From Treponema sp. UBA6988 (GTDB taxonomy: Bacteria > Spirochaetota > Spirochaetia > Treponematales > Treponemataceae): a stretch of 64,000 nucleotides of DNA. Shown here in pieces: positions 42,416-50,311 of this stretch. The stretch lies in the NCBI GenBank assembly GCA_002448445.1, contig DJYC01000080.1:62001-126000 (forward strand), written 5' to 3'. Below the pieces are notes generated by a model. That model saw nothing but the letters and a program-made list of their open reading frames with translations, made no database searches and was not told the origin of the DNA. Position numbers and translations under genes: made by a program. Every line of letters starts with the position of its first letter. Positions within the stretch are counted from its first letter, which is position 1.

Positions 42416-43645
42416 ATGCAACAAACATTCGTTCAAGGCTCAATATCAGAATTACTTTCACAAGTTACACAATTTTATTCTATTGCAGATATTGCAACAG
42501 AATTCCAAGTAAATCAAAGCACAATCCATCGATGGATGAACGGCAGCGTTGAACCAAAAAGTTTTATAGCCGACAGACTTGTAAATATGCTCTCCCGCAA
42601 AATCTCCGCACAAGACAATGATGAACGACAAGGAGATTTTACATTCATTGATTTGTTTGCAGGAATTGGAGGTATTCGCAAAGGATTTGAGCAAGCTGGC
42701 GGAAAATGTCTTTATACATCAGAATGGGACGAATATGCACAAAAAACTTATAGCAACAATTATCCGTCAAAACATCAAATTAATGGTGACATAACAAAAG
42801 TGAATGCCGCAGACATTCCCGATCACGATGTCCTTCTTGCAGGTTTTCCGTGTCAGCCTTTTTCCATTGCAGGTGTTTCAAAAAAGAAATCATTGGGCAA
42901 ACCGACAGGTTTTGAAGACAAAACCCAGGGTACTTTGTTCTTTGACGTTGCAAGAATCATAAAAGAAAAACAGCCAAAAGTTTTTGTTCTGGAAAATGTA
43001 AAAAACTTAAAATCTCATGACAAAGGACACACTTTTGAAGTAATTTGGGAAACGCTTACAAAAGATTTAGGCTATACTTGCGATTATAAAATAATTGACG
43101 GACAAAGCTGGGTACCTCAACATAGAGAAAGAATCGTTATAGTTGGTTTCCGTGATAAAATAAAATTTTCACTAGATGATATGGTGCTTCCTCCAAAAGG
43201 AGAAATAAAGCTGTCAACAATCTTGCATAAAACAGATGGAACAGAACCAAAATTAATCCAGGACGGAGATAAATACTTCGATTTTGAGAACAATAAAGTC
43301 TTAGATAAATACACATTAACAGATAAACTGTGGGCTTACTTACAGGCTTATGCACAAAAGCACCGCTCAATGGGAAATGGCTTCGGGTATGGTCTGGTAA
43401 AACCCGATGATATTGCAAGAACTTTGCCTGCAAGATACTACAAGGATGGTTCTGAGATTTTAGTTTATCAAGGTGAAAACAAAAATCCAAGAAGATTGAC
43501 TCCTCGTGAATGTGCAAGGTTGATGGGATATCCAGATGATTATATAATTCCAGTGTCAGACACAAGAGCGTATATGTTATTTGCTAATTCAAGTGTAGTT
43601 CCTTTACATTGTGCTGTTGCAAAATTTATTAAATCGTACTTATAA
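42416..43645 (+). CDS. DNA (cytosine-5-)-methyltransferase with N-terminal HTH
   Basis: 409 residues. An N-terminal helix-turn-helix (about 12-45: IADIATEFQVNQSTIHRWMN) precedes a complete C5-methylase: motif I FIDLFAGIGGIRKGFEQAG, motif IV GFPCQPFSIAG with the catalytic Cys, motif VI VLENVKNL, motif VIII QHRERIVIVGFR, and motifs IX-X near the end (RLTPRECARLMGYPDDY). It protects the cognate site of the HNH gene that follows. The HTH may make it its own repressor. AT-rich DNA and different codon use suggest recent acquisition. Confidence 0.95.
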   Translation: MQQTFVQGSISELLSQVTQFYSIADIATEFQVNQSTIHRWMNGSVEPKSFIADRLVNMLSRKISAQDNDERQGDFTFIDLFAGIGGIRKGFEQAGGKCLYTSEWDEYAQKTYSNNYPSKHQINGDITKVNAADIPDHDVLLAGFPCQPFSIAGVSKKKSLGKPTGFEDKTQGTLFFDVARIIKEKQPKVFVLENVKNLKSHDKGHTFEVIWETLTKDLGYTCDYKIIDGQSWVPQHRERIVIVGFRDKIKFSLDDMVLPPKGEIKLSTILHKTDGTEPKLIQDGDKYFDFENNKVLDKYTLTDKLWAYLQAYAQKHRSMGNGFGYGLVKPDDIARTLPARYYKDGSEILVYQGENKNPRRLTPRECARLMGYPDDYIIPVSDTRAYMLFANSSVVPLHCAVAKFIKSYL

Positions 43646-43656
43646 GGGGCAAAGTA

Positions 43657-44427
43657 ATGAGAGACCTTTGGACAAGAGAAGAAATGATATTAGTACTTAA
43701 TTTATATTTGAAAATGCCATTTGGAAAAATGGATGCAAAAAATCCAGATGTCATTCACATGGCAAAAATTATAGGGCGTACACCAAATGCCGTCGCTCTT
43801 AGGTTGGTTAACTTTGCTTCTTTTGACCCGATTTTGAAAAAACGTGGTATATCAGGTATGAGTCATGGTGGAAAAAAATGTGAAGAATACTGGAATGAAT
43901 TTATTAATGATAGGGAAAAATTGCTTTTCGAAAGTGAAAAAATTCTTGCTCTTAAAGAAGGGACAACAATTGAAAAAAAATATGAGGCAGTAATAAAAGA
44001 TATTCCTCAAGGGCTAACTGGTGAAACAAAAATCCGGCATGTAAAAACCCGTGTAAACCAAAATATATTTCGTCAAATTGTTCTTGCTAATTATGACTGT
44101 AAATGTGCATTGACAGGAATAGATTTGCCAGAACTTTTAGTTGCAAGTCATATTATTCCATGGTCAGAAAATGAAAAAGAACGATTAAACCCGGAAAATG
44201 GAATATGTTTATCATCATTATATGATAAAGCTTTTGATATTGGACTCATAAGTTTTTCAAATGACAGAAAAGTTTTGTTATCAACAAAGTTAAAATCAAA
44301 TATTGAAAAAGAATACTATTCTGCTTATTTTGCACCAATTGAGGGCAAAAAACTGATTGAACCAATGAAATATAATATCAACACCAAATTCTTGGAATGG
44401 CACAGAGATTATATATTTAAAAGATAA
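43657..44427 (+). CDS. HNH endonuclease, probable type II restriction enzyme
   Basis: 256 residues, starting 11 bases after the methylase stop. The C-terminal HNH domain (about 145-205) contains CKCALTGIDLPELLVASHII with the Cys pair and His, then PWSENEKERLNPENGICLSS and LYDKAFDIG with Asn and His of the beta-beta-alpha metal fold. The N-terminal part has an HTH-like repeat (WTREEMILVLNLYLKMPFGK). Methylase-HNH pairs of this kind are type II restriction-modification systems; cleavage specificity is unknown. Confidence 0.87.
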   Translation: MRDLWTREEMILVLNLYLKMPFGKMDAKNPDVIHMAKIIGRTPNAVALRLVNFASFDPILKKRGISGMSHGGKKCEEYWNEFINDREKLLFESEKILALKEGTTIEKKYEAVIKDIPQGLTGETKIRHVKTRVNQNIFRQIVLANYDCKCALTGIDLPELLVASHIIPWSENEKERLNPENGICLSSLYDKAFDIGLISFSNDRKVLLSTKLKSNIEKEYYSAYFAPIEGKKLIEPMKYNINTKFLEWHRDYIFKR

Positions 44428-44437
44428 GGAGGTTGTT

Positions 44438-44638
44438 ATGGAGTCAAGATTTAAGATAGGTGATACAATTTTTTGGTATTGCGATATTGAACAATGTACA
44501 CATCATGCTAAAATCAAGTTCGTCAATTATGCAGGAGTTGGTTATCCGGATATAAATTATGAAGTATCTACAATTTGCTGTGGAAGAGAGCAGACAATAT
44601 TTGTGGATGAAAATGATGCTATGGAAGAGGACTTTTAA
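44438..44638 (+). CDS. Small protein of unknown function in RM cassette
   Basis: 66 residues with a good ribosome-binding site (AAGGAGG 5 bases before ATG). It is acidic at the end (DENDAMEEDF), with four Cys or Cys/His clusters (YCDIEQCTHH and TICCGREQ) that could bind a metal, and a SH3-like start (FKIGDTIFWYCD). Not recognised. It is co-oriented with the methylase and HNH genes and is 10 bases from the latter, so it is likely co-transcribed. Confidence 0.6.
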   Translation: MESRFKIGDTIFWYCDIEQCTHHAKIKFVNYAGVGYPDINYEVSTICCGREQTIFVDENDAMEEDF

Positions 44639-44641
44639 GTT

Positions 44642-44893
44642 ATGTGGTATAAAACAACCTGCAAAGACCGTTGGAGACAAGTATTGAATGAAGCGGACCG
44701 ATTGCGTTCTAAAAATAAATTCTTATGTACGCTTCAACAAGGAATTTCTTCTGCACAGTTGGAAGAAATGAAAAGTGAAAAAGTTGTCTTGGTTGTTTCA
44801 GAAAAATATATAAAAACATATCCTGAAAAATATCAAAATGATATTTGGACTGTAAAAAAGTTCATCGACTATATAAAAGAAATTGAAAGATAA
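44642..44893 (+). pseudogene. C-terminal fragment of an EcoRII-C-like restriction endonuclease
   Basis: 83 residues reading KTTCKDRWRQVLNEADRLRS, then KFLCTLQQGISSAQLEEMKS and VVLVVSEKYIKTYPEKY. This is the conserved end of EcoRII-type endonuclease C-terminal domains (K-TTCKDRWRQVL with catalytic Lys/Arg). The N-terminal bulk, including the catalytic Glu, is absent. The ATG is probably fortuitous. It starts 3 bases after the previous stop. Assignment is by recall of the motif. Confidence 0.65.
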
Positions 44894-44965
44894 GGCGGAA
44901 AGACAAATTTAGACAACTGCCAAATGCTATGCAGGGAATGCAACAGAAGAAAATCTGACAAATAA
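44894..44965 (+). pseudogene. C-terminal tail of an HNH endonuclease gene
   Basis: Directly after, and in the same frame as, the stop of the EcoRII-C-like fragment, the DNA reads GGKTNLDNCQMLCRECNRRK, SDK and a stop. N-x2-LCxxCNxxKS is the usual ending of McrA-type HNH nucleases (asparagine and zinc Cys pair). No start or first half exists. It is a second gene fragment fused to the first. Confidence 0.7.
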
Positions 44966-44981
44966 AAATACAACATTGGGA

Positions 44982-45011
44982 TTGTTCTTACCATATAAAA
45001 AATGCTACCAT
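44982..45011 (+). promoter_or_regulatory. Promoter of the serine-hydrolase gene, predicted leaderless
   Basis: TTGTTC, 18-base spacer, extended -10 TGC-TACCAT, 7 bases to the ATG at 45019. Supports 45019 over the in-frame ATG at 45037. Confidence 0.4.
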
Positions 45012-45018
45012 TAAATAC

Positions 45019-46104
45019 ATGGCTTGGTATATAAAAATGCAGCGAACCCCTATAAAAAAATTTATTCTGCCTCTTTTAGCAGCCGCAATTATTACCGCGG
45101 AGCAGGGCTTTGCTCAGGTGGCGGGGGCAAAGACGGAGTTTGTTTGGAAAAGCAAGGAATTAAAAGAAGCGGGCTTGGATGCAAAAAAGATTGAGGCATT
45201 CAACAAGGCGCTACTTCCTACAGAAGTTACTTCCTGCATCATTGTTAAAGACGGCGCAATTGTAAGCGAATATTACAAGAGCGGCTACAGTAAGGAAAGC
45301 TTGTTTCCCATGCACTCTGTTTCAAAGAGCGTTACAGGCACTATTGTTGGAATAGCAATCAAGCAGGAATATTTTAATCTTGACGACCCAATAATAAATT
45401 ACTTTCCGGAGCTAAAAGACAAAAGCGACTCACGCTTTAAAAAAATCACCATACGCGACTTGTTAAAAAACACATCGGGCTTGGCTTCTACGGATTCTTC
45501 ATTATGGGCTCAGTGGAGAAGCTGCGGTGACTGGATAGACTTTTTGTTTAAAAGGCCTCTTTCTTACGCACCGGGAAAAGTCTTTGAATATTCAACCGGG
45601 AACACGCATTTGCTTAGCGCAATAATTCAGAAGACTACAAAAAAAACTTTGGACGAATACGGAAGGGAAGTTTTATTCAAGCCACTTGGTTTGGATTCCG
45701 CCTATTTTGAAAGCGACCCCAATAAAATAAGCGACGGTGGAAACGGACTTTACCTTACCGCAAGAGACATGGCCCGCTTTGGACTTTTGTACTTGAACAA
45801 GGGAATGTGGGAAGGTTCGCAAATTGTCCCCCAAAGCTGGATAGATGAATCAACAAAAATTCAAACTCCGGGGCAGGCGCGTTATGGCTACCAGTGGTGG
45901 ATTCGCTGGTTTGGAAAGGAACAAGTACGCGGCTTTTTTGCTCACGGCTGGGGTGAACAGGTTATAGCCGTAATTCCAGAGAAAAATCTTGTAATAACTT
46001 TTTCCAGCCGTTACCCCGACAACAGAAAAAACGCCACCTACTGGCAGTGGATTGGAGACATTGTGGATGCATGCACAAAGCCTCTCATTCATCATAAGCG
46101 GTAA
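45019..46104 (+). CDS. Secreted serine hydrolase, class C beta-lactamase fold
   Basis: 361 residues. A signal peptide (FILPLLAAAIITAEQGFAQ) directs export. The serine active site SVSKS (SxxK), the YSTGN loop in the position of the YxN motif, and a C-terminal HGWGEQ in place of the KTG-like triad fit beta-lactamase-family serine hydrolases (esterases, D-aminopeptidases, penicillin-binding protein relatives). Whether it acts on peptidoglycan, esters or beta-lactams cannot be told. It is convergent with the following gene, overlapping it by 20 bases at the 3' ends. Confidence 0.88.
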   Translation: MAWYIKMQRTPIKKFILPLLAAAIITAEQGFAQVAGAKTEFVWKSKELKEAGLDAKKIEAFNKALLPTEVTSCIIVKDGAIVSEYYKSGYSKESLFPMHSVSKSVTGTIVGIAIKQEYFNLDDPIINYFPELKDKSDSRFKKITIRDLLKNTSGLASTDSSLWAQWRSCGDWIDFLFKRPLSYAPGKVFEYSTGNTHLLSAIIQKTTKKTLDEYGREVLFKPLGLDSAYFESDPNKISDGGNGLYLTARDMARFGLLYLNKGMWEGSQIVPQSWIDESTKIQTPGQARYGYQWWIRWFGKEQVRGFFAHGWGEQVIAVIPEKNLVITFSSRYPDNRKNATYWQWIGDIVDACTKPLIHHKR

Positions 46105-46780
46105 GAAGCTTTTCGCCCAACTTAACAAGCGGAGCAGAGGGCAGTTTTGTCCAAGTCTCTTTTTCTGGAACAGAGTCGTCAAACATATTATAGGTAACGG
46201 TCTGTTTTTTGCGGGCAAGGTAATTTTCGCTCACCTTTTGGGCATCACCGGAATAGCGCGAAAAAGACCCGTAGTTCTTTCCTATTAAAAAGAAGTCTCC
46301 TTTTTGAAAGCGGAACAAATATTCTGTCTTGGGAGAGTCGGAACTTCCCGCTGAATAAAATTCACCCACAGAAATTGTTATAACACCCTTCTTGCTCACT
46401 GATATTTCTGTTTCATGAAAGCAGTCTTCATTTTCTTCGTCATTACCAGGAATTGTATTTTTGTATTCCTTAAAAAGCTTGTACCTGTCATTCTCCTGAC
46501 CTAAAAATATTGCCATCACAGGCTTGTTAAAATTGTAAACATAGCCGTCCTCGCGGGTACGCATAAAATCTGGATCCTTTGGCGTAGCTATAACAATAAG
46601 GTCACTGAATCCGTCCTTGTTAAAATCACCGCCTTCCATTATGCAGTCAGATTCAAGTTTGATCGACGACACACCGCCCCAATATTCTGGAAAAAGATTC
46701 ACATCGTATTCCTTTTGAGCACTAACGGCAGCTGTAAGCATTGCGGCACAAGCAATTGTTGCAAAAATTTTCTTTATCAT
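46085..46780 (-). CDS. Secreted protein with an FG-GAP-like segment, unknown function
   Basis: 231 residues with a signal peptide ending AVSAQ. The mature part begins KEYDVNLFPEYWGGVSSIK and has GGDFNKDGFSDLIVIATP, a D-x-D-x-D calcium-loop of FG-GAP/VCBS type. The rest is beta-rich with no recognised domain. Start at 46780 (GGGGGCG upstream) rather than 46816. The last 20 bases overlap, tail to tail, the serine-hydrolase gene. Confidence 0.75.
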   Translation of the reverse strand: MIKKIFATIACAAMLTAAVSAQKEYDVNLFPEYWGGVSSIKLESDCIMEGGDFNKDGFSDLIVIATPKDPDFMRTREDGYVYNFNKPVMAIFLGQENDRYKLFKEYKNTIPGNDEENEDCFHETEISVSKKGVITISVGEFYSAGSSDSPKTEYLFRFQKGDFFLIGKNYGSFSRYSGDAQKVSENYLARKKQTVTYNMFDDSVPEKETWTKLPSAPLVKLGEKLLTAYDE

Positions 46781-46850
46781 AACGCCCCCTTTTGGTAAGA
46801 CCAAGCACAAGTTCATTCTACACTAATATAACAACCTTGACCACCACCAT

Positions 46851-46879
46851 TTGCCATTAAGCAAAAAATATACTATATT
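46851..46879 (+). promoter_or_regulatory. Promoter of hslO, predicted leaderless
   Basis: TTGCCA, 17-base spacer, TATATT, 6 bases (AGCGCT) to the ATG at 46886. One of the clearest examples in the window; no Shine-Dalgarno. Confidence 0.65.
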
Positions 46880-46885
46880 AGCGCT

Positions 46886-47866
46886 ATGATTAAGGCTCAA
46901 ATTCAAGACAAGGAACTATTGGAATATCTGGAAGCGCTTCCTGCGGACGACATGATTCATTTTACTATGGCAAACGGACGTGTTCGCGGCGCTGTTTTTG
47001 CAGGAACCCATTTTGTTAACACAATGCGTGCCCAGCACAATACTGGCATTCTTGAAACCTACATTTTGGGACAGGCATCCCTTTGCGGCGCACTTTTGAT
47101 TCCTGCAGTAATGAAGGGACGCGAGCATTTGAGCTGGCGCTACGATGTTGAAGAATCCGTTGCAAAAGGTTTTAATGTGGAGGCTGACTCTACCGGCTGG
47201 GTAAGAAGCTACCTTTTTGAAGACCACATTCCCGTGGAAAAGCCGCTTGAAAGCTGGGACTTAAAGCCCTTCCTTGGCGGCGAAGGCTACATGACCATTC
47301 AGACTGCAAGGCCTGGAGACAAGTATCCGCAGACAAGTTCCGTAAACACGACGGGCAATATTGCAGACGACCTTGTTTTTTATTTTGACCGCAGCGAGCA
47401 GCTAAAATCAGCCCTTACAACTTCCATCCAGATGGACAAGGCCGGACGTGTTATTGGTGCCGGTGGAATTTTTATTCAGGTAATGCCAAAGACAGGCGGA
47501 CATTCATCCGACGGAAAGCAGAATCTTGGAGCGCAAATAAATTCATCTTCCGACAATGACGAAGACGAAGAGCTTATTTCTTCGCTAGAAAAATCATTCA
47601 ACCGCTCACCATCACTGGGCACTTGGTTCAGCAGGGGAAAGTCCGCAGAGGAACTTGTTCATGAACTTTATGCAGACTTGAACCCGGTCGTTGCCCTGCA
47701 CAGAAGCATTGTCTATGACTGCCCTTGCACAAAGGAAACTTTTATTAAGCACTTAAAGGCTCTTCCCAAAGAAGAAATTGCAGACATAAAGGCAAAGGGA
47801 GAAGACATAACCCTTACATGCCGCAACTGCGGTTCTGTTTACACGGTTAGCCCAGACGAGATTTAA
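46886..47866 (+). CDS. hslO: Hsp33 redox-regulated chaperone
   Basis: 326 residues. The N-terminal Hsp33 domain (about 1-230) is followed by the zinc-binding redox switch: YDCPCTKETF (CxC) and LTCRNCGSVY (CxxC). Oxidation releases zinc and activates holdase activity against aggregation under oxidative heat stress. A Ser/Asp/Glu-rich insert (SSSDNDEDEELISSLEKS, about 223-240) lies before the switch and lengthens the protein beyond the usual 290. The Rsm22-type gene follows after 5 bases in the same operon. Confidence 0.95.
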   Translation: MIKAQIQDKELLEYLEALPADDMIHFTMANGRVRGAVFAGTHFVNTMRAQHNTGILETYILGQASLCGALLIPAVMKGREHLSWRYDVEESVAKGFNVEADSTGWVRSYLFEDHIPVEKPLESWDLKPFLGGEGYMTIQTARPGDKYPQTSSVNTTGNIADDLVFYFDRSEQLKSALTTSIQMDKAGRVIGAGGIFIQVMPKTGGHSSDGKQNLGAQINSSSDNDEDEELISSLEKSFNRSPSLGTWFSRGKSAEELVHELYADLNPVVALHRSIVYDCPCTKETFIKHLKALPKEEIADIKAKGEDITLTCRNCGSVYTVSPDEI

Positions 47867-47871
47867 AAGGA

Positions 47872-49062
47872 ATGGTAAAGCTTCACATACCCACTTTGCT
47901 AAGGCTCTGGCGCTCCAACAGAAATGCTTCTGCTCTTTCTGCACAAGAGGCAGCTTCTGTTAGCAAGGCGCTTTTAAACCTTCAGCGGGGACTTACCGGA
48001 GACAGGCAGCTTGCAGGGGCTGGCTACATGCAGGACAAAAATCTTTTGGGGGCATACCTTCTTTACTACTGGCCAGTCTCCTACACGCAGATTTCCTGCT
48101 GTACAAATTATTTTTCTAATGCATTTAAACTTCTAGCAGAAAAAAATGAGCTTAACATTCTGGATATTGGTTCAGGGCCGGGACCAGCATCTTGCGCTCT
48201 AACCGACTGTGCTTTAAAGGCAAATGCAAACTTACAAATAAACCTTGACCTCTTTGATTCAAGCAGCAGGGCTTTGGACTTGGCAAAAAAAATATTTGAA
48301 TATGATTACAAGGAAAATGTTAGCACAAGCTGCAAGACCCTTAACCTTGAGCAGATGGATTTTTCGTTGCCGAAAAAAAAGTACGACATAATAGTTGCAA
48401 GCCATTCGCTTAACGAGCTTTGGAAAGACAAGGCGGATTCTTTGCAAAAAAAAGAAGGGCTTCTTCTTGAACTTTCCTCTTTGCTGAATGAGGGAGGAAT
48501 ATTGCTTTTGTGCGAACCTGCCCTTTTAAAAACAAGTCGCTCCCTTATTGGACTTAGGGATTTTCTTGTAAAAAGCAATTTGACCCTTTTGGCACCCTGC
48601 CCCTGCACTTCTTTTCAAACAGAATGCCCTGCTCTAAAGGCCGGGGAAAACCAAACATGCCATGCAGAAATTCAATGGAAGCCTGTGGAACCAGTTGCAA
48701 CTCTTGCACGTCTTGCTAAATTGGACAGGACTTCCGTTAAGATGACTTTCTTTGCATTCCAAAAAAATGTAGAAGGACTTTGTAAAGAAACACACACTTT
48801 GCAGACGGATTTGCCAAATGAATATTGCGTGGTTTCCGACCCCATGCTTAACAAGTCCGGCCGGGTAAGACTTCTCTTGTGCAACGGAAGCAGACGCATT
48901 GCCTTTTCTGCAAAAAAGGACGACCGCCATGCAAAAGAAATAGGCTTCTTTGGCCTGTCCCGCTACGACAAGATTACCCTGGAAGAGCCTGAATTGCGCG
49001 GAACAGAAGATGCACCCGCTTACGGCGTTACGGAAAAAACAAAAATCTTGAACAAAAAATAA
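47872..49062 (+). CDS. Rsm22-family SAM-dependent methyltransferase-like protein
   Basis: 396 residues. Class I methyltransferase fold with motif I NILDIGSGPGPASCAL (about 98-113), motif IV-like IIVASHSLNEL, and the Rsm22 signature region: GGILLLCEPALLK, LLAPCPCTSFQTECPAL and the CHAEIQW segment, with Cys residues that bind iron-sulfur or zinc in the family. Rsm22/METTL17 homologues act in assembly of the small ribosomal subunit. It is 5 bases after hslO, an association with translation and stress. The C-terminal tail (SGRVRLLLCNGSRRIAFSAK) resembles the family's last beta-barrel. Confidence 0.82.
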   Translation: MVKLHIPTLLRLWRSNRNASALSAQEAASVSKALLNLQRGLTGDRQLAGAGYMQDKNLLGAYLLYYWPVSYTQISCCTNYFSNAFKLLAEKNELNILDIGSGPGPASCALTDCALKANANLQINLDLFDSSSRALDLAKKIFEYDYKENVSTSCKTLNLEQMDFSLPKKKYDIIVASHSLNELWKDKADSLQKKEGLLLELSSLLNEGGILLLCEPALLKTSRSLIGLRDFLVKSNLTLLAPCPCTSFQTECPALKAGENQTCHAEIQWKPVEPVATLARLAKLDRTSVKMTFFAFQKNVEGLCKETHTLQTDLPNEYCVVSDPMLNKSGRVRLLLCNGSRRIAFSAKKDDRHAKEIGFFGLSRYDKITLEEPELRGTEDAPAYGVTEKTKILNKK

Positions 49063-49070
49063 ATACAATA

Positions 49071-49234
49071 GCCTACGCCGCCATGGAGGGGCGCGAAGCG
49101 TTGCCGTGGTGGGTGAGCTTGTCGAACCCCAGGCAATGGAGGCGAAAGCCGGAACCCCGGAACGGCGGTAACACCAAAAACTGACAGTCGAATTAGCCCA
49201 AGAATGTAAGGTAAAACAAAGCAAGCATCGTCCA
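49071..49234 (+). repeat. Structured intergenic repeat, family B copy 3
   Basis: GCCTACGCCGCCATGGAGG, a short hairpin CGC-GAA-GCG (49092-49100), a 40-base variant insert, GGCAATGGAGG, CCGGAACCCCGGAACGG, CGAATTAGCC and an ending GCATCGTCCAAAAG. It lies between convergent genes, the only B copy whose central hairpin is reduced to 3 bp; an inserted stretch follows it. Confidence 0.7.
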
Positions 49235-49252
49235 AAAGAAAAAAAGAAAAAA

Positions 49253-50203
49253 TTAAGAAGTGCTTTCTTGGGAACTTTGCTCGGAATCTGTTTCCTGCAC
49301 GGCACCCATGTTGCGGTATTTTAGAGGCGTCATCTTTCGGTACTTTTTAAATATTTTTATAAAGTAGCTAAAGTCGTTAAAACCGCAGTCAAGCGCAATG
49401 GAATTTAGCTTGTCGGAAGATTCCCTTAGCCTTGAGCAAGCCCTGTTTATGCGGAACCAGTTAAGGTATTCAATCGGGGAACGGCCTGTAATGTCTTTAA
49501 AGACGCGGCAAAAATATTTTGGCGAAAGGTTTGCCTGTTCTGCCATTTCGTCAAGGGAAAGATCCTTGTTGTAATTGTTGCGGATGTAATTTATTACGCA
49601 TTCCATCTGCTCGGACTGGCGCTTCTTTAAATTTGAAATTACGTTCTTTGTGGTAAAGAGGTGCTGCTTTTTGTATTGTCCAAGCAAAAGCAAAAGGTAG
49701 CCGGAAGCCAAAAGTTCCGTACCGTCGGGATTTACTTTTAGAACGTCAAACAAATTTTCTATGCAGGCCTTCATCTCCGCATTTGTTGCAGGGATTACAT
49801 TTTCCAGCTTGATTGTTCCGCTTAAAATGTCGCCAATAAAATTGTCGGGCAAGTAGGAATGCTGGCGGATTAAGTCTATGCTAAAGACAACCGATTCATA
49901 CAGGGCATTGCCTTTTTTTGCTCCGTCTCCGTGCAGGATGTTGCCGGGAATAAAGCAGGAGTCTCCCTTTTGCAAGATGTGTTCCGCCCCTTCTACAAAG
50001 AAAGTGTATTCGCCGGAAATTATATGGATAAGCTCAAAGTCGGAATGCCAGTGGATGGGCAAGTCGTAATGAGGGTCAACGGTATTGTTAAGGTAATATT
50101 TTAGCGGAAACAAGTCGGTTCCGCGCTTTACGGTTTCTTCTTTGCTTTCACCGAATTTTTTCTGAGGATAGGCTGAATATTCGTTTATTAATACTTTCTT
50201 CAT
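49253..50203 (-). CDS. AraC-family transcriptional regulator
   Basis: 316 residues: an N-terminal cupin-type sensor domain (HYDLPIHWHSDFELIHIISG, then GDSCFIPGNILH) and a C-terminal double HTH of AraC type (about 205-305: LSLDEMAEQANLSPKYFCRV, then FNDFSYFIKIFKKYRKMTP). It is divergent from a GH31 alpha-glucosidase gene 108 bases away and probably controls it in response to a sugar. The small gap leaves room for one regulator site only. Confidence 0.93.
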   Translation of the reverse strand: MKKVLINEYSAYPQKKFGESKEETVKRGTDLFPLKYYLNNTVDPHYDLPIHWHSDFELIHIISGEYTFFVEGAEHILQKGDSCFIPGNILHGDGAKKGNALYESVVFSIDLIRQHSYLPDNFIGDILSGTIKLENVIPATNAEMKACIENLFDVLKVNPDGTELLASGYLLLLLGQYKKQHLFTTKNVISNLKKRQSEQMECVINYIRNNYNKDLSLDEMAEQANLSPKYFCRVFKDITGRSPIEYLNWFRINRACSRLRESSDKLNSIALDCGFNDFSYFIKIFKKYRKMTPLKYRNMGAVQETDSEQSSQESTS

Positions 50204-50276
50204 ATTTTATAAGAATTATATCATGCGTATTTTTGTAATGCAATACTAAAGTTATATACAAAGGCAATTTTGTCGC

Positions 50277-50305
50277 TTTTCAGATTGAATTTTTGATAAT
50301 ATAAT
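50277..50305 (+). promoter_or_regulatory. Promoter of the GH31 gene, predicted leaderless
   Basis: TTTTCA, 17-base spacer, perfect TATAAT, 6 bases (CATATT) to the ATG at 50312. A weak -35 fits activation by the divergent AraC-type regulator. Confidence 0.5.
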
Positions 50306-50311
50306 CATATT

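Noticed and set aside
49071..49234. Coding ORF within family B repeat
   Set aside because: Short frames differ between copies and none is conserved; the conserved feature is hairpin pairing.
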